64,000 nucleotides of DNA from Bradyrhizobium sp. AZCC 1693. Its GTDB lineage: Bacteria > Pseudomonadota > Alphaproteobacteria > Rhizobiales > Xanthobacteraceae. The stretch is from the NCBI RefSeq assembly GCF_036924745.1, contig NZ_JAZHSD010000001.1, positions 4,216,001 through 4,280,000 of the forward strand, in the 5' to 3' direction. Made by a program: the position numbers and the translations under genes. Under the pieces are notes generated by a model. The model searched no databases and was not told the origin of the DNA. It saw nothing but the letters and a program-made list of their open reading frames with translations. This document shows, piece by piece, positions 61,963 through 64,000 of the stretch. Numbering within the stretch: the first letter of the stretch is position 1; each line of letters starts with the position of its first letter.

Positions 61963-63258
61963 TCACGACTGCGCCCGGAACGCCACGATTGTGTCAACGC
62001 TGCTGGAAGGTCGGGCGCAATAGTCAGCCCAGTCCTCCATCATCCGCTTGCGCAAGTCGAAGAAAGTCGTGCGCCGATAGGCCGCGACCACTTCGTCGCT
62101 GACCTTGTGCGCGAGCGCAGCTTCGGCGATGGGATCGTCATAGCCGTGCTCTGCGGCCCAATCGCGGAACGATGACCGGAAGCCGTGCGGCACGATTTCG
62201 CGGTCGAGCTTCGGATCGATCCAGGGCCGCTCCAGCTCATTCATCCTGTCGATCACCGCAGCCATCGAGGCGTCACTCAGAGGCTTGCCCTTGCTGTTGG
62301 GGAAGATGTACCCGTTGCCATCCTTCATGGCTTCCATGCGACCGAGCACGGCGAGCGTCGCCTTGCTCAATGGCACTCTGTGTTCGGCATCGCTCTTCAT
62401 GAGTGCGGCCGGAATGGTCCAGACTGATGTCTGCTGATCGATCTGGTCCCATTTTGCCGCAACTGCGTTGCCGGGCCTGACGGCCGTCAGGATTTGAAAC
62501 TCAAGCGCTGCCGCAGCTACACCGTCTCGCTCGCGGAGCTTGCGCATGAAGTCGGGCAACTGCCGATAAGGCAGCGCCGGATGATTGCGGACCTTGCGAA
62601 CCTTCGACGTGGCCGGGAGCAGGTTATCCAGATGTCCCTTCCAGCGTGCCGGGTTTTCCCCTTTAAACTCGCCCTTCGCCTTGGCCGCATCGATCACCTG
62701 CTCGATGCGACTGCGAATGCGGCTGGCCGTTTCGGTCTTGCTCGCCCAGATCGGCTCGATGATCCGCAGGACAAGCGTGGTATCAATCGCTCCGATGGGA
62801 AGATCACGGATCGTCTTGCAGTAGTCGTTCTTGGTCGGTTTCCCTTTCTGGTCGATGCCGAGCAACGTCATCAGCCATTGGTCGGCGTGCTTGGCATTTT
62901 TCCAGCCCGCCCGATTGGCTTTGATGAAGCGCTTGGCCGCCGCGCCGAACGTGATCGCCTTGGCCGATTCGATGCGGGCGGCGGCTTCCGCCTCGCGCTT
63001 GGCCTGGATCGGGTCAGCGCCCTTGCGGCGGACCTTGCGCGCATCAGTTGCTTTTTCGCGCGCTTCCCCGAGACTCACGTCGCGCAGTGACCCGAGGCCA
63101 TGCCAGCGCGTGCGTCCATGAAGTTTGTAGCGAAACAGCCAGCTCTTGGAGCCGCCCTTCGCCACCTGGAGATACAGGCCGCCGCCATCAGCGTGCATCC
63201 CCCGCCGAGATAGTTGCTCGACCTTCTTGGCCGTGAGTTTTCCGAATCCCCGCGCCAT
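61963..63258 (-). CDS. P4-type tyrosine integrase with DUF4102 arm domain
   Basis: 431 residues from ATG 63258 (MARGFGKLTAKKVEQLSRRG). The N-terminal DUF4102 domain contains HADGGGLYLQVAKGGSKSWL and RYKLHGRTRWHGLGS. The core-binding domain follows, and the catalytic part has the arginine in LEFQILTAVRPGNAVAAKWD, the HxxR box VPHGFRSSFRDWAAEHG, and the tyrosine in VVAAYRRTTFFDLRKRMMED. An upstream in-frame extension (63306) passes through 12-bp tandem repeats and is probably untranslated. With the tRNA-Ser 3' end just beyond, it marks the end of an integrated element. Confidence 0.92.
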   Translation of the reverse strand: MARGFGKLTAKKVEQLSRRGMHADGGGLYLQVAKGGSKSWLFRYKLHGRTRWHGLGSLRDVSLGEAREKATDARKVRRKGADPIQAKREAEAAARIESAKAITFGAAAKRFIKANRAGWKNAKHADQWLMTLLGIDQKGKPTKNDYCKTIRDLPIGAIDTTLVLRIIEPIWASKTETASRIRSRIEQVIDAAKAKGEFKGENPARWKGHLDNLLPATSKVRKVRNHPALPYRQLPDFMRKLRERDGVAAAALEFQILTAVRPGNAVAAKWDQIDQQTSVWTIPAALMKSDAEHRVPLSKATLAVLGRMEAMKDGNGYIFPNSKGKPLSDASMAAVIDRMNELERPWIDPKLDREIVPHGFRSSFRDWAAEHGYDDPIAEAALAHKVSDEVVAAYRRTTFFDLRKRMMEDWADYCARPSSSVDTIVAFRAQS

Positions 63259-63272
63259 AAACCGGCACCCGG

Positions 63273-63308
63273 CTACATACACTTCTACATACACTTCTAC
63301 ATACACTT
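63273..63308. repeat. three 12-bp tandem repeats upstream of the integrase
   Basis: CTACATACACTT is repeated three times without interruption, between the integrase start and the tRNA-Ser fragment. These may be arm-type or accessory binding sites for the recombination complex. Confidence 0.75.
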
Positions 63309-63431
63309 AGGCGTGAGATTTGGCGAGACAGGATGGAATTGAATGGAACGCCAAATACAGCGCAAGCAACTGTTATTGCAAGCGTTTGCGTCAGAAATTG
63401 GGACTGGATGAAATTATCTGAAAGGAGTTTC

Positions 63432-63475
63432 TGGCGGAGAGAGTGGGATTCGAACCCAGGGTACGGACTACACTC
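63432..63475 (-). other. tRNA-Ser 3' end fragment, candidate att site
   Basis: On the minus strand, GTACCCTGGGTTCGAATCCC then ACTCTCTCCGCCA gives the T-arm, acceptor strand and CCA of a tRNA-Ser. The rest of the tRNA is absent. Its place beside a P4-type integrase is what is expected for an attachment site. Confidence 0.7.
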
Positions 63476-63756
63476 CAAGATGGGCTTTTCTGCTTGCATC
63501 CGACTTCCCAATCTGGGACGGGCTGGATGGGACAGCGGGATCGAACATCCAATAGGCGATCCTTCTTACCGGCGCTGCGAAAGATGGTCTGAGCTCTCAG
63601 GCGACAAGCTGTGCGGGTTCATTCGCGACTTAAATTGCGACATCGGCCGCTCGCGCAATCTTCCCGCTAAGCCGGTCAAGGAAAATTCCGCCGTTTGAAA
63701 AACCGTTTTAATCTTTCGCACTCAAACGGCGATCTTTTCTAAGTATTTGATTTGAA
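63476..63756. other. intergenic, no gene recognised
   Basis: Between the att-like fragment and tRNA-Arg; no supported frame. Confidence 0.45.
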
Positions 63757-63833
63757 TGGCGCGCCCGAAGAGATTCGAACTCCTGACCCCCAGATTCGTA
63801 GTCTGGTGCTCTATCCAGCTGAGCTACGGGCGC
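63757..63833 (-). tRNA. tRNA-Arg (anticodon ACG)
   Basis: A complete 77-base cloverleaf: acceptor GCGCCCG pairing with CGGGCGC, D-arm AGCTCAGCTGGATAGAGC, anticodon loop CTACGAA with anticodon ACG, T-arm with GTTCGAATC, and an encoded CCA end. Confidence 0.95.
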
Positions 63834-64000
63834 GTTTTCGCTTGTGCATTGGGCTTAAGGGGCCCGGATGCGTCCGAATAAGGTCCGGACGGTCGCGAAA
63901 GAGCGCTTTAGCTACCCGCTCCGGCCCCGCTTTGCAAGGTCCGCTTCGTGCGATTTGCCGGCCGAATCGGAGGCCGTCAATTTGACGTCAGTTCCGGAGG
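63834..64000. other. end of window, no gene recognised
   Basis: Short upstream region of tRNA-Arg; GTCAATTTGACGTCAGTTCC near the very end hints at another dispersed repeat copy. Confidence 0.35.

Noticed and set aside
63333..63698. 121-residue plus-strand frame between the integrase and tRNA-Arg
   Set aside because: Part of it is the antisense of the tRNA-Ser 3' end (WRREWDSNPG), a well-known false ORF pattern.

Overview
The window looks like the accessory part of a GC-rich alphaproteobacterial chromosome, most likely Bradyrhizobium, Rhodopseudomonas, Afipia or a close relative. This is inferred from the many short Bradyrhizobiaceae-type orphan genes, MASE1 and Crp/Fnr regulators, phasins, an IS91-type element carrying its own tyrosine recombinase, a FixK/FNR box and a cbb3-type oxidase. 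Genes are broken up by a dispersed intergenic repeat, IS remnants and many frameshifted genes. The right end is probably the edge of an integrated island: a P4-type integrase, a 3' tRNA-Ser fragment as a candidate att site, and then an intact tRNA-Arg(ACG).

Layout. 1-7 kb: two tandem Crp/Fnr regulators, a phasin, a MITE-like repeat, an SDR dehydrogenase and an OpgC acyltransferase whose 3' end is fused to the tail of an ABC substrate-binding protein. 7-15 kb: a NarL-type response regulator convergent with a MASE1 hybrid kinase that has a perfect FNR/FixK box upstream, then small orphan genes, a cupin, a GYD-domain protein and a solute-binding protein. 15.5-18 kb: IS91-like element (recombinase plus HUH transposase). 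18-24 kb: a decayed adenylate cyclase-TPR gene and many small proteins. 24-27 kb: a ParA ATPase overlapping a phasin-like gene, and an integrase. 28-31.5 kb: a copper operon (DUF2946, outer-membrane protein, CopC, CopD, PCuAC). 31.8-36.6 kb: frameshifted IS1182 transposase, a truncated second copy of the recombinase, small proteins.

36.8-51 kb is the functional core. A decayed hemA and an intact SCO1 run leftward. Divergently, a cupredoxin-like protein, a Tat metallophosphoesterase, a monoheme cytochrome c, a CcoN-type oxidase subunit, a three-heme CcoO fusion, four small membrane proteins (one CcoS-like, one resembling a heme-less CcoP anchor), a SafE-like protein and a CcoI copper ATPase form one rightward cluster. 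FccB, FccA, SoxZ and SoxY follow on the opposite strand. I read this as a variant cbb3 terminal oxidase with its copper and heme assembly factors beside a sulfide/thiosulfate oxidation module that could feed it electrons through cytochrome c.

51-64 kb: groEL divergent from an oxyR-like gene, then a stretch of decayed genes (IS630, PP2C phosphatase, adenosine-specific kinase, DUF2905, frameshifted SAM hydroxide adenosyltransferase), an intact radical SAM protein, a tRNA-like 3' half, a peroxiredoxin/thioredoxin-like protein, a diheme cytochrome c and the integrase/att end. Most deliberate start-codon choices rest on visible Shine-Dalgarno sequences. All family assignments were made by eye from motifs, without database searches.
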